64,000 nt of DNA, taken from an uncultured Verrucomicrobiota bacterium (GTDB taxonomy: Bacteria > Verrucomicrobiota > Verrucomicrobiia > Chthoniobacterales > JACTMZ01). Position numbers and translations under genes: made by a program. The number at the start of each line of letters is the position of its first letter. The stretch's first letter is position 1. The stretch is taken from the NCBI GenBank assembly GCA_903953565.1, contig CAJBKE010000052.1, forward strand, positions 62,001 to 126,000. Reading direction: 5' to 3'. The notes under the pieces were generated by a model. That model did no database searches. It was not told the origin of the DNA and was given only the letters and a program-made list of their open reading frames with translations. Below are positions 6,381 to 15,300 of the stretch, one piece after another.

Positions 6381-8897
6381 CTAGGCGGCTGTAGGCTCCG
6401 CCTTTTTCTTGGGCGCCTTCGGTTTGCGTTCCTCGAATTCGAAACCGACCTTGCCGGTCTTTTTGTCGAGCACGAGGAAAGCGTTGAAGGGGCGGCCTTT
6501 TTTCGAAATGAATTTCGTGAGGAGGTTCGTTTTGCCTTCGGCGCAGATTTTGCGGACGTCGTCCGGGCTGATCTCGCGCTGGAGGATCATTTTGCCCATG
6601 CGGAAAGCGCACTTTTTCTCCGGTCCGAGCCCGTGTTCGCACGCGTAGGCATTGCCGGCGTCGTAGATACCGCCCTTCTCGCAGACGGGACATGTTTCCA
6701 CGATGAGTGTGGCGGCCTCTTTGTTGAATGGTTCGTTGTTGCGCACGCCACCGTCGCCGAAGTCAAAGGTGGTCTTCCATTCGGTGCCCTCGGAAAGCGC
6801 AAGTTTGGCTTCGAAGGGGCGGCCCATTTTGCTTTTGAAGCCTTTGAGCGGTCCGACGGACCCGGTGTCGAGGAGGGTGCGCACTTCTTCGGGTTCGAGT
6901 TCCCGGCTGCTCACCGTTTTCCAGACGACGAGTTTGCACTCCGCATTTTTGCAATCGTAGGCCTTGAAGGTTTCCTTGAATCCGGCGGTGCTGCCGCATT
7001 TGGGGCATTTCGCTTCGAGGTCTTTGAAATTGCCGCTCATCGAGTCGCTGTTCATGTGGCCCGCGGCGTCTTTGATCTTTTTGATCACGTTGGCCACGAG
7101 GTTGCGGATTTCCTCCATGAAGGCATCGCGCTGGAATTTCCCCGCTTCGATCTGCTTGAGCTTGTATTCCCACTCGCCGGTCAGTTCGGGCGAACTGAGG
7201 GCTTCGATTTTGATCTCGCGCAGGGCGGTGATGAGTTTGATGCCTTTGGCCGAGGCGGCGAGGTCGCGACCCTCGCGACGGATGTATTCCTGGGTGAGCA
7301 GGCCTTCGATGATGGCCGCGCGGGTGGCCGGAGTGCCCAATCCGCGTTCGCTCATGGCCTCGCGCAATTCTTCGTCGTCGACCAGTTTGCCGGCGCCCTC
7401 CATGGCGGAGAGTAGCGTGGCCTCGGTGTAGCGCGCGGGGGGCTTGGTCTGGAGTTCCTTGAGTTCGATCGACTTGGTGGCGGCCGTCTCGCCGTCCTTG
7501 ACCGGAACCAGCGACTCGTCGTCCTCGCCGGCGGCCGATTTGCCGTAAACCTCAAGCCAGCCGGGCTCGCGGAGGATTTTGCCGTCCGTTTTGAAAGTTT
7601 CGCCCTCCACCGTGGTGATGCGTTTGGTCACCTCGTATTTGGCCGGCGGGAAAAAGACCGCGACGAAGCGCCGTGCGACAAGGTCGTAGAGCTTCATTTC
7701 GTATTCATCCAGTTTGTCCGGGCTCGCGCCCGTCGGGATGATGGCGTGGTGGTCGCTGACTTTGGCGTTGTTGAAAACGCGCGGGGTCATGGTGACCCAT
7801 CCTTTGTCCAGCGCCTTGCGTGCGTGCGGGGCGAGGGAAGAATCGTCCATGCCGCCGAGGATCTTTTTCACCGCGGGCAGGTTGTCTTCCGGTAGGCACC
7901 GCGAGTCGGTGCGGGGGTAGGTGAGGACTTTGTGGCGCTCGTAGAGGGCTTGGGCGAGTTGCAGGGTGCGTTTGGCGCTGAAGCCGAAACGTCCGTTTGC
8001 TTCCCGTTGCAAAGTGGTCAGATCGTAAAGCAGCGGCGAGGCCTGCGTGGTCGGCTTGCGCTCTTCGGTGACCGTGCCGGTCTTGCCCTCGCACTTGGCT
8101 TTGATTTCTTCCGCCTTGGCGAGGTCCCAGAGGCGCTCGGCTTTGGCGTCCTCGTCGGCCGACTTCTTGAAGTTTTGGTCGAACCACTTGCCGGTGTAAG
8201 TGCCGGCGGCCACGCCGAATTCTCCGTGGAGTTCGAAGTAGGTGCGGGCTTGGAAACCGCGGATTTTTTCCTCGCGCTCCACGAGAATGGCGAGGGTCGG
8301 AGTCTGCACCCGGCCGACAGGGGTGACTTGGAAGCCGCCGAGCAGTTCCTTGTAGAATGCGGTCATGGCGCGCGAGCCATTGATGCCGACTAGCCAGTCG
8401 CTCTCGGACCGGCAGGTGGCCGCCTCGCTCAAGGGGATCATGTCCGCGTCGCTGCGCAGTTGGGCAAAGCCCGTCCGGATGGCATCGGACGTCATCGATT
8501 GCAGCCAGAGGCGCTTGATCGGCTTCTTGTTTTTGAAGTGCTGCACGACGTAGCGGAAAATGAGTTCGCCCTCGCGGCCGGCGTCGCAGGCATTGATGAC
8601 TTCGGTCACATCGGCGCGGGCGAGCAGCTTTTTCAGGATGCGCAGTTGCTCTTGCGCCTTTTCGCGCGGGACGAGGTCGAAGTGGTCGGGCAGGACCGGC
8701 AGGTTTTCGAGGGACCATTTCCCGCGGACGACTTTGAAGCTGTCCGGTTCCTGGATTTCGAGGAGGTGGCCGACGGTATGCGAGATGACCATCTCATCAC
8801 CCTCGTAGAAGCCTTTTTCCTTTTTGAATTTCCCGAGCGCCTTGGCGAGATCGCCGGCCACGCTGGGTTTTTCCGCTATGACGAGGGTTTTGGACAT
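6381..8897 (-). CDS. topB: DNA topoisomerase III (type IA)
   Basis: 838-residue type IA topoisomerase that relaxes or decatenates DNA through a 5'-phosphotyrosine. The Toprim domain begins at once (TLVIAEKPSVAGDLAKALG; DAGREGELIF with acidic metal ligands near 105-115). The catalytic Tyr is in LTYPRTDSRCL. GRVQTPTLAILVERE and LGTPATRAAIIEGL are family motifs. The C-terminus carries a CPKCGS zinc-ribbon-like segment and two Topo_C_Rep-like stretches and ends in a Lys/Ala-rich tail. The N-terminus looks like TopB rather than TopA. It lies 4 bases after dprA, the place where topA is usually found. Confidence 0.92.
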   Translation of the reverse strand: MSKTLVIAEKPSVAGDLAKALGKFKKEKGFYEGDEMVISHTVGHLLEIQEPDSFKVVRGKWSLENLPVLPDHFDLVPREKAQEQLRILKKLLARADVTEVINACDAGREGELIFRYVVQHFKNKKPIKRLWLQSMTSDAIRTGFAQLRSDADMIPLSEAATCRSESDWLVGINGSRAMTAFYKELLGGFQVTPVGRVQTPTLAILVEREEKIRGFQARTYFELHGEFGVAAGTYTGKWFDQNFKKSADEDAKAERLWDLAKAEEIKAKCEGKTGTVTEERKPTTQASPLLYDLTTLQREANGRFGFSAKRTLQLAQALYERHKVLTYPRTDSRCLPEDNLPAVKKILGGMDDSSLAPHARKALDKGWVTMTPRVFNNAKVSDHHAIIPTGASPDKLDEYEMKLYDLVARRFVAVFFPPAKYEVTKRITTVEGETFKTDGKILREPGWLEVYGKSAAGEDDESLVPVKDGETAATKSIELKELQTKPPARYTEATLLSAMEGAGKLVDDEELREAMSERGLGTPATRAAIIEGLLTQEYIRREGRDLAASAKGIKLITALREIKIEALSSPELTGEWEYKLKQIEAGKFQRDAFMEEIRNLVANVIKKIKDAAGHMNSDSMSGNFKDLEAKCPKCGSTAGFKETFKAYDCKNAECKLVVWKTVSSRELEPEEVRTLLDTGSVGPLKGFKSKMGRPFEAKLALSEGTEWKTTFDFGDGGVRNNEPFNKEAATLIVETCPVCEKGGIYDAGNAYACEHGLGPEKKCAFRMGKMILQREISPDDVRKICAEGKTNLLTKFISKKGRPFNAFLVLDKKTGKVGFEFEERKPKAPKKKAEPTAA

Positions 8898-8901
8898 CTT
8901 T

Positions 8902-9993
8902 TCAGACGAGTTTGACGAAGCGTTTCCCGGGCAGCTGTTTGACCAGCCGCCGGATTTCGAGGGCGAGCAACGTGGAAGACACGACCGCGGCTGTCAACCC
9001 GCTTGTGGCGATAACAGAATCGAGGGGCATCTCTTCCGAGCCGATGGCATCGAGGATTTTTTGCTGTTCCGGGGTCAGATCGACGGCCGGTGCGGCCGCG
9101 GGCAGGTCCGGCCTTTCCCGGAAGACCAAGGGCAGGTCATCAAGGATGTCATCGACGGTGATGACAAGCTTGGCGCCCTGCTGGATGAGGCGGTTCGAAC
9201 CGAGTGCGGCCGGGGCGTCGATGCGCCCGGGAACCGCGTAAAGCGTCCGCCCTTGCTCGGCGGCCATGTTGGCGCTGATCAGCGCTCCGCTATTTGCGCC
9301 TGCTTCGACCACGAGGACACCGAAGGACAGGCCGGTGACGATGCGGTTGCGGATGGGGAAAGTCTGGCGGTCGGGTTTGGTGTCGATCGGGAATTCGGAG
9401 ATGACGGCGCCAGACGCAGCGATGCGGTCGGCCAATTCGGCATTCTCCGGCGGATACAATTCGCCGAGGCCCGAGCCGATGACGGCGATGGTGCGGCCTT
9501 TGGCCGCGAGGGCGCCTTGGTGCGCGGCGGTGTCGATGCCGCGGGCCAACCCGCTGGCCACGGTGAGTCCGGCGTAGGCCATCTGGAAGGAAAGTTTTTT
9601 GGCGGATTCGGTCGCGTAGTGGGAGCATTTGCGCGAACCGACCACGGCCACCGCGTTGCGGTCGCGTTCCGTGAGCTGACCGCGGACATAGAGCACAATG
9701 GGCGGATCGTGTATTTCGCGCAGGGCGGAAGGGTATTCTGCATCCTCGGCGGTGATGACGTGCGCTCCGAGGTCCGCCGCTTTTTTGAGTTCCGCGGTGG
9801 GGTCGGCAAATTCCTGCCAATGGGAAATGTTTTCGGCCAAGGCGCGGGGGACGCCGTCGATGGCGGCCAGTTGATCGGCGCGGGCGAGGAGGATTTTCTC
9901 GGCGGAGCCGAAGGCATCAAGCAAGCGGCGCAAGCGCACCGGTCCCATCTGCGGGATCATGTTCAGCGCGATGCAGGCCTCGAGGTGATTCAT
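8902..9993 (-). CDS. dprA: DNA processing protein DprA
   Basis: Loads RecA on incoming single-stranded DNA during natural transformation. 363 residues: an N-terminal helix-hairpin-helix/SAM-like region (LNMIPQMGPVRLRRLL), the Rossmann-like core with VAVVGSRKCSHYA, SGLARGIDTAAHQGAL and FPIRNRIVTGLS, and a C-terminal winged-helix-like part. Overall the standard DprA architecture. It begins a two-gene minus-strand unit with topB and is divergent from the glycogen synthase gene. Confidence 0.95.
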   Translation of the reverse strand: MNHLEACIALNMIPQMGPVRLRRLLDAFGSAEKILLARADQLAAIDGVPRALAENISHWQEFADPTAELKKAADLGAHVITAEDAEYPSALREIHDPPIVLYVRGQLTERDRNAVAVVGSRKCSHYATESAKKLSFQMAYAGLTVASGLARGIDTAAHQGALAAKGRTIAVIGSGLGELYPPENAELADRIAASGAVISEFPIDTKPDRQTFPIRNRIVTGLSFGVLVVEAGANSGALISANMAAEQGRTLYAVPGRIDAPAALGSNRLIQQGAKLVITVDDILDDLPLVFRERPDLPAAAPAVDLTPEQQKILDAIGSEEMPLDSVIATSGLTAAVVSSTLLALEIRRLVKQLPGKRFVKLV

Positions 9994-10031
9994 GGGCGGC
10001 CATGCTAAACCCGCGTGTCAAGACGGCCCTA

Positions 10032-10060
10032 TGGATTTCAAATTTGAAACTTCAGATGAA
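10032..10060. repeat. TTTCAAATTTGAAA-type dispersed repeat
   Basis: ATTTCAAATTTGAAAC palindromic core with TTCAGATG beside it, in the gap between dprA and the glycogen synthase gene. It is a degenerate member of the family clustered at 48.6-49.3 kb. Confidence 0.5.
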
Positions 10061-10084
10061 GCCGCCCCTGCGTAGGATGGAGCC

Positions 10085-11308
10085 GTGAAAGCCCTGCTTC
10101 TCACCAACGAATACCCGCCGAACGTTTACGGCGGGGCCGGGGTCCATGTGGAATATCTGGCGCGGGCGCTGTCCGGCTTGATGGACATCGAGGTGCGCTG
10201 CTTCGGTCATCAGGAGGTCCGCGAGGGCAATCCCACGGTGCGCGGTTTCGGCGCCGACGAATCCGGTTTCGGTTGCCCGCCAAATTTGCGTTCTGTCTTC
10301 GCGGCAACGCAACGTGACAATGCCATGGCCGCGGCCGGGACGGATGCCGATCTCGTCCACGTGCACACGTGGTATACGCATCTCGGGGGAATTCTGCTCA
10401 AGCAGAACTACGGCCTCCCGCTGGTCCTTACCGTTCACTCCTTGGAGCCGCTGCGGCCGTGGAAACGCGAGCAGCTGGGCGGCGGCTACGACTTTTCCTG
10501 CTGGGTGGAAAAAACCGCAATCGAGATGGCCGACGCCGTCATTGCGGTTTCTGCATCGACCGAAGCGGACGTGTTGCGGCTCTTCGACGTCGATCCGGCG
10601 CGGGTGCATGTGATCCATAATGGGATCGATTTGGCCGAGTATGACGAGCGGCGCGACGAGGCGGTGCTCAGGCGTCACGGGATCGATCCCGATATTCCTT
10701 ACGTTCTCTTTGTCGGCCGCATCACGCGACAAAAGGGGATTGTTCATTTGGTTCGCGCACTCCGGCATCTTGATCCGGGTTTTCAAATCGTGCTCTGTGC
10801 CGGCGCGCCCGACACGCCGGAGATCGCGCAGGAAATGAAGTCGGCGGTGGATGCGGCCAAGGCAGACCGGGCCGGTATCATCTGGATCGAGGAAATGCTG
10901 CCGAAAGACGAAATCATCGCGCTCTACTCCGGGGCCGAATTGTTTGTCTGCCCCTCGATTTACGAACCGTTCGGCATCATCAATCTCGAGGCGATGGCCT
11001 GCGGCACACCGGTCGTGGCCAGCGCGGTCGGCGGCATTCCCGAGGTGGTGGTGCACGGGGAGACCGGGTTGCTGGTGCCGGTCGAGCAAATGACAGAGGC
11101 GCCTTTCGAGCCGGTCGATGCGGACAAGTTCGCCCGGGAACTGGCGGCGGCGATCAATGAGCTGATGCGCGACGAGCCGCGCCGCCGGAAAATGGCCGAC
11201 GCCGCCCGTCGCCGGGTCGAAGAACATTTCAGTTGGTCCACCATCGCAAAAAAGACAGCCGATCTCTACGACGAAGCATGCGCTGGCGGAGAAAACGGGG
11301 CACCTTGA
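10085..11308 (+). CDS. GT4 glycogen synthase / maltose-1-phosphate synthase type
   Basis: 407-residue GT-B glycosyltransferase of family 4. The N-terminal NEYPPNVYGGAGVHVEYLARAL and HVHTWYTHLGG segments and the C-terminal EPFGIINLE (E-x7-E nucleotide-sugar motif) with CGTPVVASAVGGIPEVV match the actinobacterial-type glycogen synthase (TIGR02149, GlgA/GlgM) from memory. It would transfer glucose from ADP-glucose to glucan or to glucose-1-phosphate. No other glycogen gene is near. Start GTG at 10085 (MKALLLTNEYPP). Divergent from dprA. Confidence 0.85.
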   Translation: MKALLLTNEYPPNVYGGAGVHVEYLARALSGLMDIEVRCFGHQEVREGNPTVRGFGADESGFGCPPNLRSVFAATQRDNAMAAAGTDADLVHVHTWYTHLGGILLKQNYGLPLVLTVHSLEPLRPWKREQLGGGYDFSCWVEKTAIEMADAVIAVSASTEADVLRLFDVDPARVHVIHNGIDLAEYDERRDEAVLRRHGIDPDIPYVLFVGRITRQKGIVHLVRALRHLDPGFQIVLCAGAPDTPEIAQEMKSAVDAAKADRAGIIWIEEMLPKDEIIALYSGAELFVCPSIYEPFGIINLEAMACGTPVVASAVGGIPEVVVHGETGLLVPVEQMTEAPFEPVDADKFARELAAAINELMRDEPRRRKMADAARRRVEEHFSWSTIAKKTADLYDEACAGGENGAP

Positions 11309-11339
11309 CAATTGCCCATATACCCATACTATAACCCAT

Positions 11340-11585
11340 ATGAAAACAACCCTTGAGCTGCCAGACGAGCTCTTGGCCGAGGCAAAGGCCGTGGCGCTTA
11401 AGAGAAAGACCACTTTGCGCTCTATGTTTGAGCATGCCCTGCGCCGTGAGATCGGTTCATCCGATGGCGCCGCGAGTCTTTCGCCTCATTATAGGATCGG
11501 CCCCAGCGGGATTCCGCTGATCAACCACACCGGAAACGCAGTTGTCACCAGCGCCTTGGTGCGTGAGTTGCTCGAGGAGGAGTAG
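11340..11585 (+). CDS. VapB-type antitoxin
   Basis: 81 residues. MKTTLELPDELLAEAKAVALKRKTTL is a ribbon-helix-helix-like N-terminus as in VapB antitoxins; the C-terminal half, expected to fold onto the toxin, has little family signal. It is followed without spacing by the PIN toxin gene. Confidence 0.82.
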   Translation: MKTTLELPDELLAEAKAVALKRKTTLRSMFEHALRREIGSSDGAASLSPHYRIGPSGIPLINHTGNAVVTSALVRELLEEE

Positions 11586-12017
11586 GTGACTGTGGCCTTT
11601 CTGCTCGATGTCAATGTGCTGATCGCGCTGACCGACTCCCTGCACGAGCATCACCGCCGTGCGACGGATTGGTTCGAGTCCGACCCGCACCGTCCTTGGG
11701 CAACTTGCCCACTCACCGAGAACGGCTTCGTTCGGATTCTCGGGCATCACAAGTATCCCAATTTTGCCGGTGACACTTCCGCCGCACGCGAAGTGCTGGA
11801 AAAGCTCTGCCTGTTGCCGGGTCATCAGTTTTGGCCAGACGATTTGTCGCTTCGCGACCGCGCCAAATTCCGGGACTTGCCTGCCTCGCAGCATCTCACG
11901 GATCGCTACCTGCTTGGCTTGGCGGTTGCGCGCAAAGGATCGCTGGTCACCCTGGATCAAAACGTCGATGATTCCGTTGTTCCTGGCGGTGACCGTGCGC
12001 TCTTGTTGATTTCCTGA
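11586..12017 (+). CDS. VapC-type PIN toxin
   Basis: 143-residue PIN-domain ribonuclease, toxin of the pair. It starts at a GTG right after the antitoxin stop. The acidic active site is recognisable: LLDVNVLIALTD near the N-terminus, TENGF in the middle, and HLTDRYLLGLA followed by LVTLDQN. VapC proteins cut tRNA or rRNA; the target here is unknown. Confidence 0.87.
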   Translation: MTVAFLLDVNVLIALTDSLHEHHRRATDWFESDPHRPWATCPLTENGFVRILGHHKYPNFAGDTSAAREVLEKLCLLPGHQFWPDDLSLRDRAKFRDLPASQHLTDRYLLGLAVARKGSLVTLDQNVDDSVVPGGDRALLLIS

Positions 12018-12027
12018 TCGGCATACG

Positions 12028-12909
12028 ATGAAAACCTTCTCTGCTCAGTGCGTTCTTGCCGCCCGCGCCACCTTGGGCGAGGGGGCTTGCTGGTTTGCCG
12101 ATGAGCAACGGCTTTACTGGGTCGATATCCTCAAATGCGAAGTGCACCGCTTCGATCCGTCCACCGGCACTGATGAAGTGCGCAAGACGCCGTGTCATGT
12201 CTCGCTGGTTCAACCGACAACGCGGGGCGATCTCGTCCTCGGGACGCGCGACGGCATTGCGCGGATGGATTTTGACAGCGGCAAGTTCGTGCTGCTCTGC
12301 GATCCGGAGGATGACATCCCCGGCAATCGCTTCAACGACGGCAAACCGGATGCGCGAGGACGTTTGTTCGCCGGCACGATCGCTTATGATGGATCGGACA
12401 AAAAAGCCGCGCTTTGGCGGATCGAGCCGGATCTGACGTTCACCAAGCTCATTAATCAAGTCGGCAACTCAAACGGCCTCGGCTGGTCGCCGGACGAAAA
12501 GACATTTTATTGGACCGACACCAAAACCGGCTGTGTCTTTGCCTTCGACTATGATGCGACGACCGGTGACATCGCCCACCGGCGTGTGGTGGTGGAGGTC
12601 GACAAATCGATCGGGCGTCCCGATGGTCTGACGGTCGATGCCGAGGGCTTTCTTTGGACCGCACTGTGGGCCGGTCATGCTGTGGCGCGATGGAATCCGG
12701 CCAGCGGCGAGATGGTGGGCAAGGTCGAATGTCCTGCCGCGAACGTGACCTGCCCGGCTTTCGGGGGTCCGAATCTCGATGTCCTCTATTTCACCACCGC
12801 GCAGAAAGGGCGCGATGATGCGGAGGCCAGCCCCGAGCCGGAGGCAGGGAATCTGTTCGCCGCGAAGGTCGGGGTGAGGGGATTACCCGGATTTGCCTTC
12901 GCGGGTTGA
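12028..12909 (+). CDS. SMP-30/gluconolactonase family protein
   Basis: 293-residue six-bladed propeller of the SMP-30 family, sugar-lactone hydrolases. Metal and substrate residues are where expected: LGEGACWF (Glu), GNRFNDGKPD (Asn, Asp), NSNGLGWSPD (Asn) and GRPDGLTVD (Asp). It probably opens an aldonolactone in the cytosol; the sugar is unknown. It starts 10 bases after the VapC gene and ends in front of a strong inverted repeat at 12919-12989. Confidence 0.9.
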   Translation: MKTFSAQCVLAARATLGEGACWFADEQRLYWVDILKCEVHRFDPSTGTDEVRKTPCHVSLVQPTTRGDLVLGTRDGIARMDFDSGKFVLLCDPEDDIPGNRFNDGKPDARGRLFAGTIAYDGSDKKAALWRIEPDLTFTKLINQVGNSNGLGWSPDEKTFYWTDTKTGCVFAFDYDATTGDIAHRRVVVEVDKSIGRPDGLTVDAEGFLWTALWAGHAVARWNPASGEMVGKVECPAANVTCPAFGGPNLDVLYFTTAQKGRDDAEASPEPEAGNLFAAKVGVRGLPGFAFAG

Positions 12910-12918
12910 GAGACGATT

Positions 12919-12989
12919 TGTAGCGGCGGTCTATGACCGTCGGAACCTGCTGAGGCAAAAAGCACCGACGGTCATAGACCGCCGCTACA
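12919..12989. terminator. Perfect 25-bp inverted repeat between convergent genes (REP-like pair)
   Basis: 12919-12943 and 12965-12989 are exact reverse complements with a 21-base loop. Each arm is one copy of the window's main dispersed repeat, which contains CGGTCTATGACCG. Lying between the stops of a plus-strand and a minus-strand gene, it probably acts as a bidirectional terminator or mRNA end stabiliser. Confidence 0.75.
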
Positions 12990-12992
12990 GGA

Positions 12993-13766
12993 TCAATCGG
13001 CTTGTGCTTCGCCGGTCATGGGGACGAAGCGGACGGGGAGAACGGACTGTTGTTCGATTTTGTCTCCTGTTTTGCGCAGAAGGACGAGTTCCTGGTTCAT
13101 GCCGCTGCCGACGGGGATGATCATGCGTCCGCCGTCGCGGAGTTGCTCGACGAGGGGTGCGGGAATTTTGTCCGGCGCGCAGGTGACGATGATGGCATCG
13201 AACGGTGCGTGCTCCGGCCAGCCGCGGTAACCATCGCCGTGGAGGACGTGTGCGTTTTTGTATCCGAGCCGCTGCAGAGTCTGCCCGGACATCTCGGCGA
13301 GAGGCTCGACGATCTCAATGGTGTAAACGTCGGCGCCTATCTCGGCGAGGACGGCTGCCTGATAGCCGGAGCCGGAGCCGATCTCCAAAATCTTTTCGCC
13401 GGGTTGCGGGCGGATGGCTTCGGTCATGAACGCGACCACGTAGGGCTGCGAGATGGTTTGGCCGTGCCCGATGGGCAGAGGGTAGTCCGCGTAGGCTTCG
13501 CTGCGCAGGCGCATGGGGAGAAATTCATGACGCGGGACCGTGCGCATGGCCGCAAGCGTGGCTGCATCGCTGATGCCGCGGGCTGCGATCTGTTGCGCGA
13601 CCATGGCGTTTCGTTGCGCGGCGAGGTCGGCGTTGGGAGACGGGGGCTTGGCGTCGGTGCAGGCAGCGAGAAGGAGGAAAGCGAGGAGAAAGAAACGACC
13701 GGCGCCGCTACAGGTGGGCCAGGTGCGGAGGGACTTCGATGGGGCTATTCTGGTCGTCGTCGGCAT
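12993..13766 (-). CDS. pcm: Protein-L-isoaspartate O-methyltransferase, lipoprotein form
   Basis: Repairs isoaspartyl residues using S-adenosylmethionine. Family motifs: PRHEFLP, GHGQTISQPYVVAFM, LEIGSGSGYQAAVLAEI (SAM site), DAIIVTCAPDKIP. Unlike the usual cytosolic enzyme it carries an N-terminal signal with lipobox (FFLLAFLLLAAC), suggesting export and lipid anchoring. Starts at 13766 or 13775 are both possible; each puts the N-terminus inside the end of the dus gene in another frame. SAM supply outside the cytoplasm would be a puzzle, so the signal may instead mark a periplasmic-facing or mis-started protein. Confidence 0.88.
   Translation of the reverse strand: MPTTTRIAPSKSLRTWPTCSGAGRFFLLAFLLLAACTDAKPPSPNADLAAQRNAMVAQQIAARGISDAATLAAMRTVPRHEFLPMRLRSEAYADYPLPIGHGQTISQPYVVAFMTEAIRPQPGEKILEIGSGSGYQAAVLAEIGADVYTIEIVEPLAEMSGQTLQRLGYKNAHVLHGDGYRGWPEHAPFDAIIVTCAPDKIPAPLVEQLRDGGRMIIPVGSGMNQELVLLRKTGDKIEQQSVLPVRFVPMTGEAQAD
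13701..13714. repeat. Fragment of the GGCGCCGCTACAG repeat
   Basis: A partial copy of the second GC-rich dispersed repeat family (compare 14765-14790 and 63141-63167). It covers the dus stop and is read through in frame by pcm just before its signal helix. Confidence 0.45.
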
Positions 13767-14754
13767 GCGTGGCATTTTCGTGCCAGGCACGGATCTCTGC
13801 AAGTTCGTCCAAGGATTCGACCGCACCGAAGCGTCGGCGGAGTTCCCGGCTGGAGTGGAGTCCGCGTGAGTAAGCCATGAGCCGCGATCGCATGGCGTGC
13901 ATGCCTTTTTCCGTTTTGCGCCAACGTTGCAATTCCTGCCGGCAATGGTCCTCGATGAGGTCCCAGCGGTCGGCGAGAGTCGGTGCGGGGGGTGCGTTTA
14001 GACCATGGAATGCGGCGGCGATTTCCTGGAAGATCCACGGACTGCTCATGGCGGCGCGTCCGACCATCAATCCGGAGACAGGGGCGTGGCGCCAACGCTG
14101 CAGCGCGACTTCCGCCGAGTTGATGTCACCGTTGCCGACCACGGGAATCTGCACGGCTTCGGCCACCGCGGCGATCACCTCCCAGTCGGCTTCGCCCGAG
14201 TAGCCTTGGGCGCGGGTGCGTCCATGCACGGTGAGTCTCTTGATGCCCGCGTCTTCAAGATGGCGTGCGTTGTCCACGGCATTGACCGATTGGGCATCCC
14301 ACCCAGTGCGGATTTTCGCGGTGACTGGAAGCGGTGCGACAGCGCGGACCACAGCCGAGGCGATGGAGGCGAGGAGAGCGCCGTCGCGCAGGAGGGCAGA
14401 GCCGCCGTTTTTGCAGACCACTTTGTTGACCGGGCAGCCGAAGTTGATGTCGATGAAGTCTGGTTGCTTCCAGTCGACGACGGCCTGCGCGCCGCGGGCG
14501 AGTTGTTCGGGGTCTCCGCCGAAAAGCTGGACCCCGAGCGGGCGCTCCTCCACTTGGAAGTCGACGTAATGCTCCGTCCGCTCGTTGCGGTGCATGATTC
14601 CCTCGGCTGAGACAAATTCGGTGGTGAGGACGTCGGCTCCGCGTGCTTTGCAGATGCGGCGGAAGACGGAGTTGGTCACCCCGGCCATGGGCGCGAGGTA
14701 AAGCGGCGGACGTTCCGGACGGCGGGTGAAGCCGGTGGTGTCCGTTTGTTCCAT
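13708..14754 (-). CDS. tRNA-dihydrouridine synthase
   Basis: FMN enzyme that reduces uridines in the tRNA D-loop. 348 residues; TIM-barrel motifs are clear: LYLAPMAGVTNSVFRR, GVQLFGGDP, DINFGCPVNKVV (catalytic Cys), GGSALL, KIRTGW, TVHGRTRAQGYSG and GNGDINS. Which Dus subtype it is cannot be set by eye. It is preceded by a GC-rich repeat and overlaps the pcm start downstream. Confidence 0.94.
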   Translation of the reverse strand: MEQTDTTGFTRRPERPPLYLAPMAGVTNSVFRRICKARGADVLTTEFVSAEGIMHRNERTEHYVDFQVEERPLGVQLFGGDPEQLARGAQAVVDWKQPDFIDINFGCPVNKVVCKNGGSALLRDGALLASIASAVVRAVAPLPVTAKIRTGWDAQSVNAVDNARHLEDAGIKRLTVHGRTRAQGYSGEADWEVIAAVAEAVQIPVVGNGDINSAEVALQRWRHAPVSGLMVGRAAMSSPWIFQEIAAAFHGLNAPPAPTLADRWDLIEDHCRQELQRWRKTEKGMHAMRSRLMAYSRGLHSSRELRRRFGAVESLDELAEIRAWHENATHADDDQNSPIEVPPHLAHL

Positions 14755-14764
14755 GGGAACGACC

Positions 14765-14790
14765 GGCGCCGGGGACGGCGCCGCTACAGG
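14765..14790. repeat. GGCGCC hairpin repeat, family 2
   Basis: GGCGCC-GGGGAC-GGCGCC hairpin followed by GCTACAGG. Related segments lie at 13701-13714 and inside the trmB 5' end (63141-63167). Confidence 0.6.
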
Positions 14791-14792
14791 GT

Positions 14793-15293
14793 TCAGGCGG
14801 CTTCGCCGAGTTGCATTCCGAGCAGGGCGGATACTTCGGCTTGCACCTCGGGCACCTGGGAAAGGCTGAGCCGCGGGTTGGGAATGAGAAAAGTTTCACC
14901 CGTGCCGGCGCGTTCGTAAACGAGGACATCCGGGTCGGCGCTCTCCATCGGTTTGAGGAGACGTTTGCGTTCGAGCATGAGGGCGAGAATGTAGCGCGCA
15001 TTCGCGGTCGCTGCGGAATTGTCTTCGATCAGTTTGCGCAGGATGCTTTCGGCGTCCTGCTTGGCCAGCGGCTCCGGCGGGGGCGGGGGCGGCATTTCGA
15101 ACTTCGATCTCCAGAAAGAGAAAGGGCGAGGTTCGGCGGGCAGATTGGCCCAAGCTTCTTCGGTCACGTCCTCGCGGCGGAAGCCATCCGCATCGCGATA
15201 AAGCGCGGTATAAAAAAATTCACCCTCGGCGAACGGGTGTTGTGTGGCGGTGCAGGCTTCGGAGCGTTTGCGGATATCCCAGTCTTGGTTCAT
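14793..15293 (-). CDS. Conserved-looking hypothetical protein
   Basis: 166 residues from ATG at 15293 (MNQDWDIRKRSEAC). The N-terminal part reads like the short 'unidentified Zn- or redox-associated' proteins of Verrucomicrobia (TQHPFAEGEFFYTALY), then a Pro6 stretch, then a helical C-terminus (residues about 85-160). The frame stays open upstream to 15458 but that part overlaps the permease gene. No catalytic motif recognised. It is followed by dus and pcm on the same strand. Confidence 0.72.
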   Translation of the reverse strand: MNQDWDIRKRSEACTATQHPFAEGEFFYTALYRDADGFRREDVTEEAWANLPAEPRPFSFWRSKFEMPPPPPPEPLAKQDAESILRKLIEDNSAATANARYILALMLERKRLLKPMESADPDVLVYERAGTGETFLIPNPRLSLSQVPEVQAEVSALLGMQLGEAA

Positions 15294-15300
15294 GGCGTGG

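Noticed and set aside
8824-10008. 394-codon plus-strand ORF over dprA
   Set aside because: Antisense shadow of dprA with no recognisable domain.
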